This document shows, in pieces, positions 51,236-61,219 of a stretch of 64,000 nt of DNA (the first letter of the stretch is position 1; each line of letters begins with the position of its first letter). Position numbers and translations under genes: made by a program. This stretch comes from JAJDBU01 sp046756925 (GTDB lineage Bacteria; Nitrospirota; Nitrospiria; SBBL01; JAADHI01): positions 30,360 to 94,359 of the forward strand of contig JBHHXH010000001.1 in the NCBI GenBank assembly GCA_046756925.1. The letters run 5' to 3'. Below the pieces are notes generated by a model, which ran no database searches, was not told where the DNA came from, and saw only the letters and a program-made list of their open reading frames with translations.

Positions 51236-52462
51236 ATGGAAAATAAAAAGACCTCTTCCTCTCGTCGGATCAGCGGCGGGATTACGGCAGTGAAAGGGTT
51301 TCGCGCATCCGGTATTTCAGCTGGTATCAAGAAAAACGGCTCTTTGGACATGGCCCTTGTCTTCAGCGATCTTCCTTGTACCGCAGCCGCACTTTTTACG
51401 AAAAACCGATTTTGCGCCGCCCCGCTTCTTCTTAACAAGAAACATCTTAAAGGACGGACTGGCCAGGCCATTCTTGTCAACAGCGGGAACGCCAACGCCG
51501 CAACCGGTGTTCAAGGAACACGGGATGCCACGACAATGGCCAAAGAGACAGCACGTTTACTCAACATCCATCTCCATTCATCCTATGTGGGCTCCACGGG
51601 GGTGATTGGAGAAACACTTCCAATGCGAAAAATCATCCCGGCCATCCCAACTTTGGTCTCATCCTTATCCACCAATGGAAACCATGCGGCGGCGGAAGCC
51701 ATCCTCACGACTGATACCTTTAGAAAAGAAACGGCCTGGGAGGGTTGGGTCGGGAACAACAAAATCCGTATTGGCGGGATGGCCAAGGGATCGGGTATGA
51801 TCCATCCCAATATGGCGACGATGCTTGCTTTTTTGTCCACAGACGTCACCATGAACCCGATCCTGCTTCAAGAAGGTCTCCGTGAAGCGGTTGACCACAG
51901 CTTTCATCGCATCACAGTCGATGGAGACACAAGCACCAACGACATGGTCCTGCTCTTCGCCAATGGGAAAAAAGGACGGGAGATTAAAACAAAGGGACGC
52001 CCCTATCGCGAATTTGTCTCCCTCTTAACAACCGCTTGCCTATCCCTTGCAAAGTTGCTGGTCAAGGATGCGGAAGGCGCGACCAAGCTCATCGAAATCC
52101 GTGTGACCGGCGCGAAGGATCCCCTCTCGGCGAAGAAAATGTGTTTTTCCGTTGCTCAATCGCTTTTGGTTAAAACCGCTTTCTTCGGTGAAGATCCCAA
52201 TTGGGGGCGAATTATCGCCGCCATCGGAAACGCAGGGGCCAAGGTAAGCCTGGATCGGATCGATTTATATTTCGGCGGGTATCCATTGGTTAAAAAAGGG
52301 AATTATCTTGGTAAAGGCGCGGAAACCCTTATAAAAACATATCTAAAAAAGAAGGAACTTCAGTTACATGTGTCATTTCACACCGGGCAGGATTCGTTTA
52401 CCGTTTGGACCAACGATTTAAGCTATGATTATATTAAAATAAATGCGTCTTATCGTACCTAG
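51236..52462 (+). CDS. argJ: Glutamate N-acetyltransferase / ornithine acetyltransferase
   Basis: ArgJ recycles the acetyl group from acetylornithine to glutamate. It is a self-cleaving enzyme. The cut lies before the nucleophilic Thr of H-P-N-M-A-T-M-L at about Thr195 in this 408-residue form. S-T-G-V-I-G near 120 and D-T-S-T-N-D are also present. The ATG at 51236 is used; a longer frame from 51182 lies inside argC. Confidence 0.93.
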   Translation: MENKKTSSSRRISGGITAVKGFRASGISAGIKKNGSLDMALVFSDLPCTAAALFTKNRFCAAPLLLNKKHLKGRTGQAILVNSGNANAATGVQGTRDATTMAKETARLLNIHLHSSYVGSTGVIGETLPMRKIIPAIPTLVSSLSTNGNHAAAEAILTTDTFRKETAWEGWVGNNKIRIGGMAKGSGMIHPNMATMLAFLSTDVTMNPILLQEGLREAVDHSFHRITVDGDTSTNDMVLLFANGKKGREIKTKGRPYREFVSLLTTACLSLAKLLVKDAEGATKLIEIRVTGAKDPLSAKKMCFSVAQSLLVKTAFFGEDPNWGRIIAAIGNAGAKVSLDRIDLYFGGYPLVKKGNYLGKGAETLIKTYLKKKELQLHVSFHTGQDSFTVWTNDLSYDYIKINASYRT

Positions 52463-52849
52463 GTTTGTGCTTTGCTTAAATTCTCTTATGACCTATTTAT
52501 ATAGAGCGAATACGGTTTAAAAAATTTCAAAGGTCTTTGTCTTTAATTATTTTCTGTTTTAAAAAAAAGTTTTAATAATAGTAATAGGATGGTCTTGAAT
52601 CACAGGATAAATATCTAAAGCAGCCAATAATAAAGACATTTATGTGGTGATGACGATGTGGATAAAGGCAGAGATGCCGTGGTTTTCTTGATTCGTTTCT
52701 CTTAATTTAGTATAATCTTCTCTATCTTAACACTGCCAACCGTTGAGGGTTGTTTCTAAACCCGCGTTTAGAATCTAACATATTGAAAATCATGAAACAA
52801 AACAATCCACAGCTGTTTATAATCCTGTGTATAAGTGCCATGGTTTCAC
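52463..52849. other. Replication origin region upstream of dnaA (oriC)
   Basis: This 387-bp, AT-rich stretch has no gene. It holds one perfect DnaA box on the minus strand, TGTGGATAA at 52657-52665. A close variant, TGTGTATAA, ends at 52834 just before the dnaA start, and a weaker CAATCCACA lies near 52802-52811. A very AT-rich block around 52540-52590 could be the unwinding element. Position next to dnaA-dnaN-gyrB fits oriC. Confidence 0.75.
52754..52773. repeat. Perfect inverted repeat upstream of dnaA
   Basis: TTCTAAAC and GTTTAGAA are 8-bp perfect arms around a 4-base spacer, about 75 bp before dnaA. It could be an operator or part of the origin. Confidence 0.8.
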
Positions 52850-54166
52850 ATGAGAACTGATTTGGTATGGGAAGAGCTGCTTCTCCGAATTAAACCAAGA
52901 ATGAACGAACAAGTTTTTGATGCCTGGTTAAGGCCGACCTCTCTTCATTCCATTCAAGAAAAGGAAGTTCAAATTGCCGTTCCCAACCACTTTTTCAAAG
53001 AATGGATCCAGGATAACTATTTTGAATTGATCGAAGATGCCTTGAAGCAGGAATTGTCACAGGAATCGTTAAGCATTGAATTTATTATAAAGGAAAAGGA
53101 AATTGAGGGTGTCAGGAAGGAGCGGCGAAGAAAGAATAATCTGAATAATAATATCAATCGAAGATATCAATTCGATTCCTTTGTTGTGGGATCCAGCAAT
53201 CAATTCGCCCATGCGGCGGCGTTGAAGGTGGCGGAGCGGCCGGGTGTGACCTATAATCCACTTTTTCTCTATGGAGGGGTGGGTTTGGGAAAAACGCATC
53301 TTTTAAGCGCCATCGGTAATTTTATTTGTGCGAGGGATCCTTATTGTAAAATCGCCTACCTTTCTTCGGAGCAGTTTACGAACGACGTGATTAATTCTAT
53401 TCGATATGACAGAATGGCCGAATTTAGAAACCGGTACCGGAATGTCGATGCCTTGTTGATTGACGATATCCAATTTATTTCCGGAAAAGAACGCACCCAA
53501 GAAGAGTTTTTTCACACCTTTAACACCCTTTATGAAACCAGTAAACAGGTGGTTGTTTCGAGCGATCGGTCGGTGAAAGAGATGTCGGATATTGAGGAGC
53601 GGCTTCGCTCGCGGTTCGAGATGGGCCTGATCGCGGATATTCAACCTCCCGATCTTGAGACAAAGATTGTGATTTTGCGGAGAAAGGCCGAATCCGAGAA
53701 AATTTTTCTTCATAACGATGTTGCATTGCTGTTGGCGACTCATATAAAAACCAACATTCGAGAGCTTGAGGGGTCTCTCATTCGCTTGGGCGCATTCAGT
53801 TCCCTCACCGGTCAGGAAATCACGGTCGAAATGGCGAAACGGGTCTTACGGGACACGATTCAAGAGCGAAAAAAGGTCGTCACGGTGGATGAGGTAATGA
53901 AGACCGTTTCGGAACGGTTTCAAATCAAGGTGATGGAGTTGAAATCGAAAAAGCGGACCAAAAACCTTGTCACCCCAAGACAGATTGGGATGTACCTATC
54001 GAGAGAATTGACCAATTTGTCCTATCCGGAAATCGGCAAGGCCTTTGGGGGGAAGGATCATTCCACCGTCATCCACGCATGCAAACAGGTGGAAAAAGAA
54101 AAGAAAGAAGACTTTAATTTGAAGATGACACTCGAGAGCCTGTCCAAACGGCTCAAGGAGGAATAG
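52850..54166 (+). CDS. dnaA: Chromosomal replication initiator DnaA
   Basis: DnaA opens oriC and recruits the helicase. The 438-residue chain has the short N-terminal domain (W-E-E-L-L at the start), a Lys/Arg/Asn linker, the AAA+ core with Walker A G-G-V-G-L-G-K-T, and L-I-D-D-I-Q-F-I. Domain IV has G-G-K-D-H-S-T-V-I-H-A-C. An in-frame GTG at 52835 and the ATG at 52850 are both possible; the ATG starts closer to the conserved helix. The promoter lies in the oriC region. Confidence 0.95.
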   Translation: MRTDLVWEELLLRIKPRMNEQVFDAWLRPTSLHSIQEKEVQIAVPNHFFKEWIQDNYFELIEDALKQELSQESLSIEFIIKEKEIEGVRKERRRKNNLNNNINRRYQFDSFVVGSSNQFAHAAALKVAERPGVTYNPLFLYGGVGLGKTHLLSAIGNFICARDPYCKIAYLSSEQFTNDVINSIRYDRMAEFRNRYRNVDALLIDDIQFISGKERTQEEFFHTFNTLYETSKQVVVSSDRSVKEMSDIEERLRSRFEMGLIADIQPPDLETKIVILRRKAESEKIFLHNDVALLLATHIKTNIRELEGSLIRLGAFSSLTGQEITVEMAKRVLRDTIQERKKVVTVDEVMKTVSERFQIKVMELKSKKRTKNLVTPRQIGMYLSRELTNLSYPEIGKAFGGKDHSTVIHACKQVEKEKKEDFNLKMTLESLSKRLKEE

Positions 54167-54168
54167 GC

Positions 54169-55290
54169 GTGAAAGCCAAAATCGACAGAAAGCGCCTTCT
54201 CTCAGGGATACAGCGTGTCCAAGGGGTGGTGGAAAAAAGGAATACGATGCCGATCCTCACGCATATCTTGATGGAAGCCCAAGGCGGACAGATCTCCTTT
54301 TTCGCCACGGACCTCGAGGTCGGCTTACAGGGATCCTTTCCCGCCGAGATTATCGAACCGGGCCGTATTACCGTTTCGGCGTTGAAACTTTACGAAATGA
54401 TCCGTGAATTTCCGGATGGACCGGTTCACATTCGTGATGAGGCGAACCATTGGGTGGTCATCGAATCGGGAAAAAGCCATTTTCGTATGGTGGGCCTGCC
54501 TCCGGAAGAGTTTCCCGTGCTGCCGCCGCTCGACCGAACGGATTGGTTCGAAATCGATCCGACGCTCTTTGCCGGTTTGATCCGGCGCACCTTTTTCGCC
54601 ACGGGGGACAACGCCCCGCAGTACGTCCTCAACGGGCTCTTGGTTCAGGTGGAAAAAAGTGCTGAGGGGAAGGGAATTATTCGCTTCATCGCGACGGATG
54701 GCCATCGTCTGGCGGTCGCGGAGGGAGAAATCAGAGGCGGCTCGGCCGGATATGAGGAGGGCATTATTCTCCCAAAAAAGGCGATATTGGAAATGAGCCG
54801 CGCCTTGGATGAAGGAGAGACGGTCGGAGCGCCCGAAATTTCCATCGGAGAAAACCAGTGGGTTTACCGATGGGGGAACACGGTCATCACTTCACGCATC
54901 ATCGAGGGCGAATTTCCTAACTACCGGCAGGCCATTCCGTCGGGGAACGATATTCATGTCTCGATGCACAAAGACCATCTTGAAGGCGCCCTCCGGCGCG
55001 TATCGGTTTTGGCGCGCGAAAAAACCGGCGCGATCAAGTTCAGCCTCGAAGACGGACGAATTTTGCTCAGTGCAAATAACCCGGAGATGGGAGAAGCAAA
55101 AGAAGAGATCAACGCCTCGTTTAAAGGGGAGGGATTTACAACCGGGTTTAACGCCCGCTACCTCTTGGAGGCCCTTTCCGCCCTTAAGGGCGAAGAGACG
55201 ACATTGGAATTTAAAGATGCACTCTCTCCTTGCTTAATCAAAGAAAATTCCGAAGGATTCTTGGCGGTCATTATGCCGATGCGGGTCTAG
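54169..55290 (+). CDS. dnaN: DNA polymerase III beta sliding clamp
   Basis: The 373-residue clamp has three repeated domains and starts with a K-I-D-R-K-R-L-L-S-G-I-Q-R-V-Q helix. It ends with the conserved L-A-V-I-M-P-M-R-V. The GTG start is 3 bp after the dnaA stop. No recF follows; gyrB starts 118 bp later. Confidence 0.96.
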   Translation: MKAKIDRKRLLSGIQRVQGVVEKRNTMPILTHILMEAQGGQISFFATDLEVGLQGSFPAEIIEPGRITVSALKLYEMIREFPDGPVHIRDEANHWVVIESGKSHFRMVGLPPEEFPVLPPLDRTDWFEIDPTLFAGLIRRTFFATGDNAPQYVLNGLLVQVEKSAEGKGIIRFIATDGHRLAVAEGEIRGGSAGYEEGIILPKKAILEMSRALDEGETVGAPEISIGENQWVYRWGNTVITSRIIEGEFPNYRQAIPSGNDIHVSMHKDHLEGALRRVSVLAREKTGAIKFSLEDGRILLSANNPEMGEAKEEINASFKGEGFTTGFNARYLLEALSALKGEETTLEFKDALSPCLIKENSEGFLAVIMPMRV

Positions 55291-55408
55291 CCAAGCCGCG
55301 GCAATCTCTCACCCTTATTATGAGATTGTGTCCCATCGTCCTTATCAAGCACGCGCTTGAAGAGCTTGTGCGCCCACGCTTGGGCGTTAAATCGACTTTA
55401 AGAGGAAT

Positions 55409-57826
55409 ATGAAAACCGAAGAAAAACGATCTCAATACGATGCCGAAAAGATCAAAATCTTAGAGGGTTTAGAGGGCGTTCGGAAACGCCCCGCCATGTA
55501 TATCGGGAGCACCGGCCCGGACGGTCTGCACCATCTTGTTTATGAGGTCGTGGATAATTCGGTCGATGAGGCGATGGCGGGCCACTGTAGCCATATCGAG
55601 GTCATCATCCATATCGATCACTCGATTACTGCGATCGACAATGGTCGGGGCATCCCGACCAAGCTGCACCCCCAGAAGAAAATTTCCGCAGCCGAAGTGG
55701 CCTTGACCTATCTCCATGCCGGAAGCAAGTTCGACAACGAAACCTACAAGGTGTCCGGCGGTCTGCATGGGGTGGGTGTCTCGGTGGTCAATGCGCTTTC
55801 GGAGTGGCTGGATCTTGAGATCAAGCAAGACGGCGCCGTCTATCAACAGCGCTACGAATACGGAAAACCGCTTGGACCGCTGAATGTCACCGGCAAGACC
55901 AAAAAGCGGGGCACCAAGATCACCTTTAAACCGGATGCGGGTATTTTCGATCAGGTTGAGTTTTCCTATGATCGTCTCTCCGAACGGCTGCGTGAACTTG
56001 CGTTCTTAAACAAGGGACTCATTATTACGATTGAGGATGAACGCGTGGAGAAGAAGCAGTCGCTCCAATATAAGGGCGGGATCGTTTCCTTCATCGACAT
56101 GCTCAACGAGAATAAAACGCCGCTTCACAAACCGATCTATATCGAACGGGAAAAGGGCAGTGTGATCCTCGAAGTCGCGATTCAGTATAACGACGGTTTT
56201 GCCGAACATTTGTTCTCCTTTGCCAATAATATCAACACCAAGGAGGGAGGTACGCATTTGGCCGGCTTCAAGGCCGCCTTGACGCGAACGGCCAACAGCT
56301 ACGGGCAGTCGAACAATATCTTAAAGTCCGGCGAAAGCCTATCGGGGGACGATGTCCGAGAGGGGCTCACCGCCGTTATTTCGATCAAGATCCCCGACCC
56401 TCAATTCGAAGGACAAACGAAAACGAAGCTCGGCAATTCGGAGGTCAAGGGGGTTGTCGAGGCCGCCGTCAACAGCGGTCTTGGAGAATATTTCGAGGAA
56501 CATCCGGCGGTCGCGAAAAAAATCATCGAAAAGGCGATCAATGCGTCACGGGCCCGCGAAGCGGCGAGAAAAGCCCGGGAGTTGATACGAAGAAAGAATG
56601 TCTTGGAAGGCGGAGGGCTCCCGGGAAAACTGGCCGACTGTTCCGAGAAGGATCCGGCCCGAAGCGAAATCTACCTGGTCGAAGGGGATTCCGCTGGCGG
56701 TTCCGCCAAGCAAGGGCGCGACAGACGCTTTCAGGCCATTCTCCCGCTGAAGGGGAAGATATTAAATGTCGAGCGCGCCCGTTTCGACAAGATGATTTCG
56801 TCCGAGGAGATCCGGATCTTGATCACCGCCTTGGGGACGGGCATTGGGGAAGAAGATTTCGATATCGCCAAAACCCGATATCATCGGATCATCATCATGA
56901 CCGACGCCGATGTCGACGGGGCCCATATCCGCACCCTGTTGCTGACCTTCTTTTATCGGCAGATGCCCGAACTGATCGAAAAGGGCTATATCTACATCGC
57001 GCAGCCCCCCTTGTTTCGGGTTAAAAAAGGAAAGAAGGAACAATATGTGAAGGATGAGGCGGCCTTGCAGGACCACTTGATCGCGCTCGCCGGCGACGCG
57101 ATGCGTTTGCATCTCGGGCGCGATAAAACGACCGTCCGCGGTGGGCGATTGAAGGCGATTTTAAAGAAATTGCTGGCCTATGAATCGATCCTCGATCATT
57201 TTGCACACAAGCATATCGATGCGGATCTGTTGCGGATCTTGACGCAATGCGACCCCTTCGAACGCGATCTCCTCAACGATCGGAATCGCCTGCGCCGCCT
57301 CTTCGATCGGGCCAAGGATCTTTGGTCGGCGCAAAGTACAAACGATTCGATTTCGTATGAGATCGAGCGAGACGAGGAACACGCCGCTTTCCAGGTGGCT
57401 TGCCGGGTTTTAAAGAATGGGATGCTGCAAACCTTTCAGGTGAACGAGACGCTGATCCATTCCCCGGAGTTTCGCGAATTAAAGCAACTCTCTCCGCTGC
57501 GGCTGGGTTTGGGGGCGCCGCCCTACCGCCTCATCGAAGGAGAGGACGAAAGGGAATATCATAACGTCGGGGACATGATTCGCACGGTGTTGGAGCGCGC
57601 CAAGAAGGGGTTGGCAATACAGCGATACAAGGGGCTTGGCGAAATGAATCCGGAGCAGCTTTGGGAGACGACGATGGACCCCGAGAAACGAACCTTGCTG
57701 AAGGTGACCCTCGAAAACGCCTACGAGACGGACGAAATCTTTTCCGTCCTCATGGGTGACGCGGTGGAACCGCGGCGGAAATTTATCGAAAGCCATGCTG
57801 GCGAAGTCAAAAACCTCGATGTTTAG
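55409..57826 (+). CDS. gyrB: DNA gyrase subunit B
   Basis: GyrB (805 residues) has the GHKL ATPase start Y-E-V-V-D-N-S-V-D-E-A, G-G-L-H-G-V-G-V-S-V-V-N-A-L-S, the TOPRIM E-G-D-S-A-G-G-S and D-A-D-V-D-G-A-H-I. Its C-terminal half has the extra roughly 170-residue insertion seen in many Gram-negative GyrB, which explains the length. It lies 46 bp before gyrA. Confidence 0.97.
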   Translation: MKTEEKRSQYDAEKIKILEGLEGVRKRPAMYIGSTGPDGLHHLVYEVVDNSVDEAMAGHCSHIEVIIHIDHSITAIDNGRGIPTKLHPQKKISAAEVALTYLHAGSKFDNETYKVSGGLHGVGVSVVNALSEWLDLEIKQDGAVYQQRYEYGKPLGPLNVTGKTKKRGTKITFKPDAGIFDQVEFSYDRLSERLRELAFLNKGLIITIEDERVEKKQSLQYKGGIVSFIDMLNENKTPLHKPIYIEREKGSVILEVAIQYNDGFAEHLFSFANNINTKEGGTHLAGFKAALTRTANSYGQSNNILKSGESLSGDDVREGLTAVISIKIPDPQFEGQTKTKLGNSEVKGVVEAAVNSGLGEYFEEHPAVAKKIIEKAINASRAREAARKARELIRRKNVLEGGGLPGKLADCSEKDPARSEIYLVEGDSAGGSAKQGRDRRFQAILPLKGKILNVERARFDKMISSEEIRILITALGTGIGEEDFDIAKTRYHRIIIMTDADVDGAHIRTLLLTFFYRQMPELIEKGYIYIAQPPLFRVKKGKKEQYVKDEAALQDHLIALAGDAMRLHLGRDKTTVRGGRLKAILKKLLAYESILDHFAHKHIDADLLRILTQCDPFERDLLNDRNRLRRLFDRAKDLWSAQSTNDSISYEIERDEEHAAFQVACRVLKNGMLQTFQVNETLIHSPEFRELKQLSPLRLGLGAPPYRLIEGEDEREYHNVGDMIRTVLERAKKGLAIQRYKGLGEMNPEQLWETTMDPEKRTLLKVTLENAYETDEIFSVLMGDAVEPRRKFIESHAGEVKNLDV

Positions 57827-57871
57827 TTCCTGTTTGCATCGAGGGACCCCTTGAAATAAATCGGAGCGCAT

Positions 57872-60340
57872 ATGCCGGTCGCAGAAAACAGAAACACCAT
57901 CAACCTCGAAACCGAAATGAAATCGGCCTACATCGATTATTCGATGAGCGTCATCGTCGGCCGGGCGCTTCCGGACGTGCGCGACGGCCTGAAACCGGTG
58001 CATCGCCGCATCCTCTACGCCATGTTCCGAGAAGGTTTGCTCTCGAACCGCCGGTATTCCAAATCCGCCGGCGTTGTTGGGGAGGTGCTCAAGAAATACC
58101 ATCCCCACGGCGACACGGCGATTTACGACACCATGGTCCGGATGGCCCAGGATTTCAACATGCGCTATCCTTTGGTGGATGGGCAGGGAAATTTCGGCTC
58201 GGTCGACGGCGATCGCGCCGCGGCCTACCGCTATACGGAGGCCCGTCTCACCCGCTTGGCGGAAGAGATCTTGGCCGATATCGATATGGAAACGGTCGAC
58301 TTCGGTCCCAATTTCGATGAAACGGTGCAGGAGCCCAGGGTGCTCCCCTCGCGGATTCCCAATCTGCTGATGAACGGATCGACCGGCATCGCCGTCGGCA
58401 TGGCGACCAATATTCCCCCGCACAATCTCGGGGAGTTGATCGACGGCCTCATCGCGCTTTTAAATGACGGGACAATTTCCATCGAAGCCTTGATGGCTTA
58501 TATCAAGGGGCCCGACTTTCCGACGGCCGGTTTTATCTATGGGACGCAGGGCATTGAAGATGCCTTCAGGACCGGTCGCGGCTCGCTGATGCTACGGGCG
58601 CGCGCGGTGATCGAGGTCAATCCGAGAACGGAACGGGAGACCATCGTGGTCACCCAGCTTCCCTATCAGGTGAACAAGGCGCGGCTGCTCGAAAAGATCG
58701 GCGCCTTGGTGCGTGCGAAAAAGCTGGAGGGGATTTCCGAGCTGCGGGATGAATCCGATCGGGACGGCATGCGGATCGTCATCGAACTGAAAAAGGGCGA
58801 AATCGGAACGGTCATCCTCAATCAGCTCTACAAGCATACCCAGATGCAGAATTCCTTCGGCGTCATCATGCTGGCCCTGGTGAACAACCAGCCGAAGGTG
58901 CTGAATTTGAAAGAAGTCCTGCAGCACTTCCTCGATTTCAGGCGAGAAGTCATCATCCGGCGCAGCCGTTATGAACTGCGTCAAGCGGAGGCGCGCGCGC
59001 ATATCCTGGAAGGTTTGAAGATTGCCCTGGATCACTTAGACGAAGTGATTGCCTTGATCCGAGGCTCGGCCACGCCGGATGTCGCCAAAGAAGGACTTGT
59101 CGGACGCTTTGCGCTCTCCGTCGCCCAGGCCCAGGCGATTCTAGACATGCGGCTGCAACGGCTCACCGGCCTCGAACGGGAAAAGTTGCTCTCGGAGTTG
59201 AATGCGGTTTTAGAAAAGATCGCATCCTTAAAGGCCCTTTTGGCCAGCGATCGGCTGATCCGCGAGGTGATCGAAAAAGAATTGAAGGAAGTCAGATCGC
59301 AGTATGCCGATGAACGCTGGACGGAGATCATCCCGGAGACGGGGGAGATACACATAGAGGACCTCATCGCCCAGGAAGATATGGTGATCACCGTCTCGCA
59401 GAGCGGGTATATCAAACGCAATCCGGTGTCGCTCTACAGAAGCCAGCGCCGCGGGGGCAAAGGGAAAATCGGCGCCGGGCTCAAAGACGAAGACTTCGTT
59501 CGGCATCTTTTTATCGCGTCCACCCACAACTACTTGCTTTTTTTTACGGATGCCGGACGCGTTTACTGGTTGAAGGTGCACCAAATTCCGGAGGCGGGGC
59601 GGGCCTCCAAGGGCAAGGCGATCGTGAATCTCCTTCAAATCGCCCAAACCGAAAAGATCACGGCGATATTGTCGGTCGATCAGTTTGAAGAAGAGCGTTT
59701 TGCCGTCATGGCCACCCGGCGGGGCTTGATTAAAAAGACGGCCTTAAGCGCCTACAGCAACCCGCGCGCCGGGGGGATCCGTTCGATCAACCTGACGGAA
59801 GGCGACCGTTTGATCTCCGTCGGGCTCACCACGGGAGAGTATGATATCTTATTAGGGACCCGGAACGGGTTCTCCATTCGCTTCTCGGAGCAAGATGTTC
59901 GTCCGATGGGCCGGGTGGCCACCGGGGTCCTGGGCGTCCGCCTCCGCGAAGGAGACGCCGTCATCAGCATGGAAACCTTGGGGCCGGACCAACGTTCCAC
60001 TGTTTTAACGACGACGGAGAACGGTTACGGGAAAAGGACCGAACTCGCCGAGTATCGGCGTCAGGGGCGGGGCGGACAAGGCATCATTACCATCCAGACG
60101 AGCGAAAGAAACGGCCCTGTCGTCGATGCCTTTCAGGTCGATCAGGAAGATGAGGTGATGATTATCACGGCAAACGGCAAGATTGTCCGCCTCAAGATGG
60201 ACGACATTCGGGTCATCGGCAGGAATACCCAAGGCGTGCGTTTAATCGATATGGAACAAGGAGATCGCGTGGTGCGCGTCGCCCGATTGGCCGAGAAAGG
60301 AGACCGCGCCGAGTCAAACGGAAAAGAGGCCGGAGGATGA
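57872..60340 (+). CDS. gyrA: DNA gyrase subunit A
   Basis: GyrA (822 residues) has active-site Tyr121 in A-Y-R-Y-T-E-A-R-L. The quinolone region reads H-P-H-G-D-T-A-I-Y-D, with Thr at the E. coli Ser83 position and Asp at Asp87. Thr at this site is a natural variant in some bacteria. The GyrA box Q-R-R-G-G-K-G in the C-terminal wheel marks it as GyrA, not ParC. The gene overlaps the following TPR gene (ATGA). Confidence 0.97.
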   Translation: MPVAENRNTINLETEMKSAYIDYSMSVIVGRALPDVRDGLKPVHRRILYAMFREGLLSNRRYSKSAGVVGEVLKKYHPHGDTAIYDTMVRMAQDFNMRYPLVDGQGNFGSVDGDRAAAYRYTEARLTRLAEEILADIDMETVDFGPNFDETVQEPRVLPSRIPNLLMNGSTGIAVGMATNIPPHNLGELIDGLIALLNDGTISIEALMAYIKGPDFPTAGFIYGTQGIEDAFRTGRGSLMLRARAVIEVNPRTERETIVVTQLPYQVNKARLLEKIGALVRAKKLEGISELRDESDRDGMRIVIELKKGEIGTVILNQLYKHTQMQNSFGVIMLALVNNQPKVLNLKEVLQHFLDFRREVIIRRSRYELRQAEARAHILEGLKIALDHLDEVIALIRGSATPDVAKEGLVGRFALSVAQAQAILDMRLQRLTGLEREKLLSELNAVLEKIASLKALLASDRLIREVIEKELKEVRSQYADERWTEIIPETGEIHIEDLIAQEDMVITVSQSGYIKRNPVSLYRSQRRGGKGKIGAGLKDEDFVRHLFIASTHNYLLFFTDAGRVYWLKVHQIPEAGRASKGKAIVNLLQIAQTEKITAILSVDQFEEERFAVMATRRGLIKKTALSAYSNPRAGGIRSINLTEGDRLISVGLTTGEYDILLGTRNGFSIRFSEQDVRPMGRVATGVLGVRLREGDAVISMETLGPDQRSTVLTTTENGYGKRTELAEYRRQGRGGQGIITIQTSERNGPVVDAFQVDQEDEVMIITANGKIVRLKMDDIRVIGRNTQGVRLIDMEQGDRVVRVARLAEKGDRAESNGKEAGG

Positions 60341-61203
60341 AGGATGCGTCGGCGGATCGCCTTGGGTTCCTTCACCGCAAGCTCCGCTTCGGAATGAAGA
60401 TTGCCGCCTGGGGGTCGATGGCCTTGGCCGCCTGTTTATTGACCATATGGTTCGTTTGGTCCGGGGATCGATGGATGTCAAAACAGTTGTTTCATCAAGC
60501 GGAAGAGAAATGGCAAAACGAGGACTATTTGGGTGCGGTCCACGATTACGAACGGTTTGTCGATGCCTATCCCACGAGCGCCTTGGTTCCAGAGGCGCAT
60601 TATTGGCGGGGCGTTGCATTGCTTCTTTATTTAAACGACTCCGAAGATGCGGCCCGTGCTTTTCAAAAGGCCATCCGGCGGGATCATGCTTCCCATGCCG
60701 GCTCTTTTGGTTTGAAATCCCGAAGATATCTGGCGGAGATCTACGAGGGTGCGCTGGAAAACCCAACCGAGGCCATCGCTGTCTACGAAGGAATCGTCGA
60801 GGTGAGCCCCGACCGGGAAGAAGTGTTTCGGAGCCGCTACAAGATTGGAGAACTCTATTACGAGATAGGCGATTTGCCGCAAGCCCGGATCGAGTGGGAT
60901 ATGCTCGTCAAAAAAGACCCCCAAAGCCATTGGGCGCCTGCGGCTCTTTATCGAATGGGCGGCACCCATTTTGTGGTCGGGAATTGCAAGGAGGCCGTCT
61001 CGGTATACAAGCAGCTGTACACGAAATATCCGGAAGACAAAATGAGCCGTTTCGCCAAGTTTCGTACGGCCAATTGCCTCGAAATGGAAAAGCAGCACGC
61101 AGCGGCTTACGCGCTGTATAAAGAACTCGAAAAGGTCTATCCCGATCGTGCGCTGATCAACCGAAAAATCGCCTTTCTCAAGCCGCGCTCAAAAAACAAC
61201 TGA
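60337..61203 (+). CDS. Membrane-anchored TPR protein
   Basis: A 288-residue protein with one N-terminal transmembrane helix (about 22-42), followed by about five tetratricopeptide repeats. The repeats show Y-L-G-A-V-H-D-Y-E-R-F, A-H-Y-W-R-G and R-Y-K-I-G-E-L-Y-Y-E-I-G-D. Such proteins act as scaffolds near the inner membrane; I cannot tell the partner. The 4-base overlap with gyrA implies co-expression with gyrase, which is unusual. Confidence 0.75.
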   Translation: MKDASADRLGFLHRKLRFGMKIAAWGSMALAACLLTIWFVWSGDRWMSKQLFHQAEEKWQNEDYLGAVHDYERFVDAYPTSALVPEAHYWRGVALLLYLNDSEDAARAFQKAIRRDHASHAGSFGLKSRRYLAEIYEGALENPTEAIAVYEGIVEVSPDREEVFRSRYKIGELYYEIGDLPQARIEWDMLVKKDPQSHWAPAALYRMGGTHFVVGNCKEAVSVYKQLYTKYPEDKMSRFAKFRTANCLEMEKQHAAAYALYKELEKVYPDRALINRKIAFLKPRSKNN

Positions 61204-61219
61204 GACCGAAGGATTGCTT

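Noticed and set aside
55291..55408. A recF gene between dnaN and gyrB
   Set aside because: Only 118 bp with no coding frame; recF is not here.
57479..58423. 314-codon frame antisense to gyrB/gyrA
   Set aside because: Composition-driven shadow of the gyrase genes.
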